From Gemmatimonadota bacterium (GTDB lineage: Bacteria; Gemmatimonadota; Gemmatimonadetes; Palauibacterales; Palauibacteraceae): a stretch of 6,330 nt of DNA. Of the stretch, positions 5,821 to 6,330 are shown in pieces. Every line of letters starts with the position of its first letter. The first letter of the stretch is position 1. The stretch lies in NCBI GenBank assembly GCA_030598525.1, contig JAUVPT010000098.1, forward strand, positions 1 through 6,330. Direction: 5' to 3'. The notes under the pieces are model-generated. The model had not been told where the DNA came from. It ran no database searches and saw nothing but the letters and a program-made list of their open reading frames with translations. The position numbers were made by a program, and so were the translations under genes.

Positions 5821-6330
5821 ATGACGGGACGGAAGCTAGCGACTGTCGGACTGGTGACCTTGACCTGCATGGTGGTTTTCGCGGGCGCAGGCCGGGCGCA
5901 GGATCCCGGCGACGTCCGCGTCGGCATCACGTACACACCGGGCTACCTGCCGGGTCTGGTGATGACGCCGGTCGAGTCGGACGGAACGTCGGGTGATTTC
6001 GCTGCGCAGGCGGACAGCATCCTCCGGCGGGACCTGGACTATGCCGATCGGTTCCAGATCATTCCAGTCCCGGACGACCTTCCGACCGACGGACCCGTGA
6101 ATTACGGGCTGTGGAACCAGCTGGGGGCAGTATGGCTCGTGGTGTCTGAACTCACCGGGACGGCCGCGCAGCCCATTCTCCGGGTGAGTCTGCACGACGT
6201 GGTTTTTTCCGAGCTGAAGGAGGTGAAGGCCTTCTCGCTCCCGCGGCCCACCGATTCGGGCTATCGGATGGCGGTGCACAGGGTGGCCGACGAGGTCGTG
6301 GCGTGGGCCACGGGCGAGCCAGGGATCGCG
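5821..6330 (+). CDS. tolB: TolB, periplasmic Tol-Pal component (3' end beyond window)
   Basis: TolB is a periplasmic protein that binds Pal and OmpA-like lipoproteins through a beta-propeller, and TolA through its N-terminus. Only the first 170 codons are visible and the frame is open to the window edge. Residues 1-26 are a signal peptide with Arg4/Lys5, the hydrophobic core ATVGLVTLTCMVVFAGA, and cleavage after G-R-A before Gln27. The N-terminal domain follows, with family-typical 'ILRRDLDYADRFQII' (67-81), 'WNQLGAVWLVVSEL' (98-111) and the conserved 'HRVADEVVAWATGEPGIA' (153-170), the segment that leads into the propeller. The propeller itself lies outside the window. ATG 5821 has AGGTGA at 5807-5812, overlapping the stop of the preceding gene; GTG 5818 in frame would add one residue. 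pal would be expected downstream. Confidence 0.92.
   Translation, partial: MTGRKLATVGLVTLTCMVVFAGAGRAQDPGDVRVGITYTPGYLPGLVMTPVESDGTSGDFAAQADSILRRDLDYADRFQIIPVPDDLPTDGPVNYGLWNQLGAVWLVVSELTGTAAQPILRVSLHDVVFSELKEVKAFSLPRPTDSGYRMAVHRVADEVVAWATGEPGIA

Noticed and set aside
5821..5871. Possible lipoprotein signal in TolB because of Cys16
   Set aside because: The residues before the Cys (T-L-T) do not fit a lipobox, and a normal signal-peptidase site (G-R-A before Gln27) follows.
4602..5936. A 444-codon open frame on the minus strand across tolR, the TolA/TonB-like gene and the start of tolB
   Set aside because: It lies fully opposite three well-supported genes, is Arg/His-rich like a GC-rich antisense shadow, and shows no recognisable domain.
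1..6330. Search for mobile elements, CRISPR-like repeats, tRNA/rRNA genes and toxin-antitoxin pairs
   Set aside because: No terminal inverted repeats, regularly spaced repeats, tRNA-like folds or short toxin-antitoxin pairs were seen by eye, and nearly all the sequence is accounted for by housekeeping and envelope genes.

Overview
The window is ordinary chromosomal DNA from a high-GC, diderm (two-membrane) bacterium. GTG and TTG starts occur beside ATG, genes are packed with gaps of a few bases or 4-base overlaps, and every gene with a clear call reads left to right. The Tol genes imply an outer membrane. The set tsaB-rimI-ssb followed by a LysM gene, an epimerase and tolQ-tolR-tolA/tonB-tolB, with 'AQD' signal-peptide ends and proline-rich TolA, reminds me of Gemmatimonadota. 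That assignment is an inference from memory, not shown by the sequence.

Layout: bases 1-1130 hold the 3' part of tsaB (tRNA t6A synthesis; its start lies outside the window) and rimI (ribosomal-protein/GNAT acetyltransferase). A short intergenic stretch with a plausible promoter and a small leader hairpin leads into ssb (1230-1670). Eleven bases later comes a gene for an exported LysM protein (1682-2827), whose C-terminal half looks like two diverged copies of one module. A strong 11-bp hairpin at 2855-2884 probably ends that transcription unit.

The second unit (3005 to the right edge) starts with a GalE-like nucleotide-sugar epimerase and runs through tolQ, tolR, a short TolA/TonB-type protein and the first 170 codons of tolB. 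The epimerase/tolQ and tolQ/tolR junctions are both ATGA overlaps, so these genes are probably translationally coupled. Together they would make the inner-membrane proton-driven motor (TolQ-TolR), its periplasm-spanning arm (TolA/TonB-like) and the periplasmic TolB; pal would be expected just beyond the right edge. The Tol system links the inner membrane, peptidoglycan and outer membrane, mainly at division. The LysM protein (predicted wall binding) and the epimerase (nucleotide sugars for surface glycans) fit the same envelope theme.

I found no mobile element, CRISPR array, tRNA or rRNA gene, and no clearly new system. The points most worth checking are the duplicated module in the LysM protein, the epimerase built into the tol operon, and the TolA/TonB hybrid architecture.
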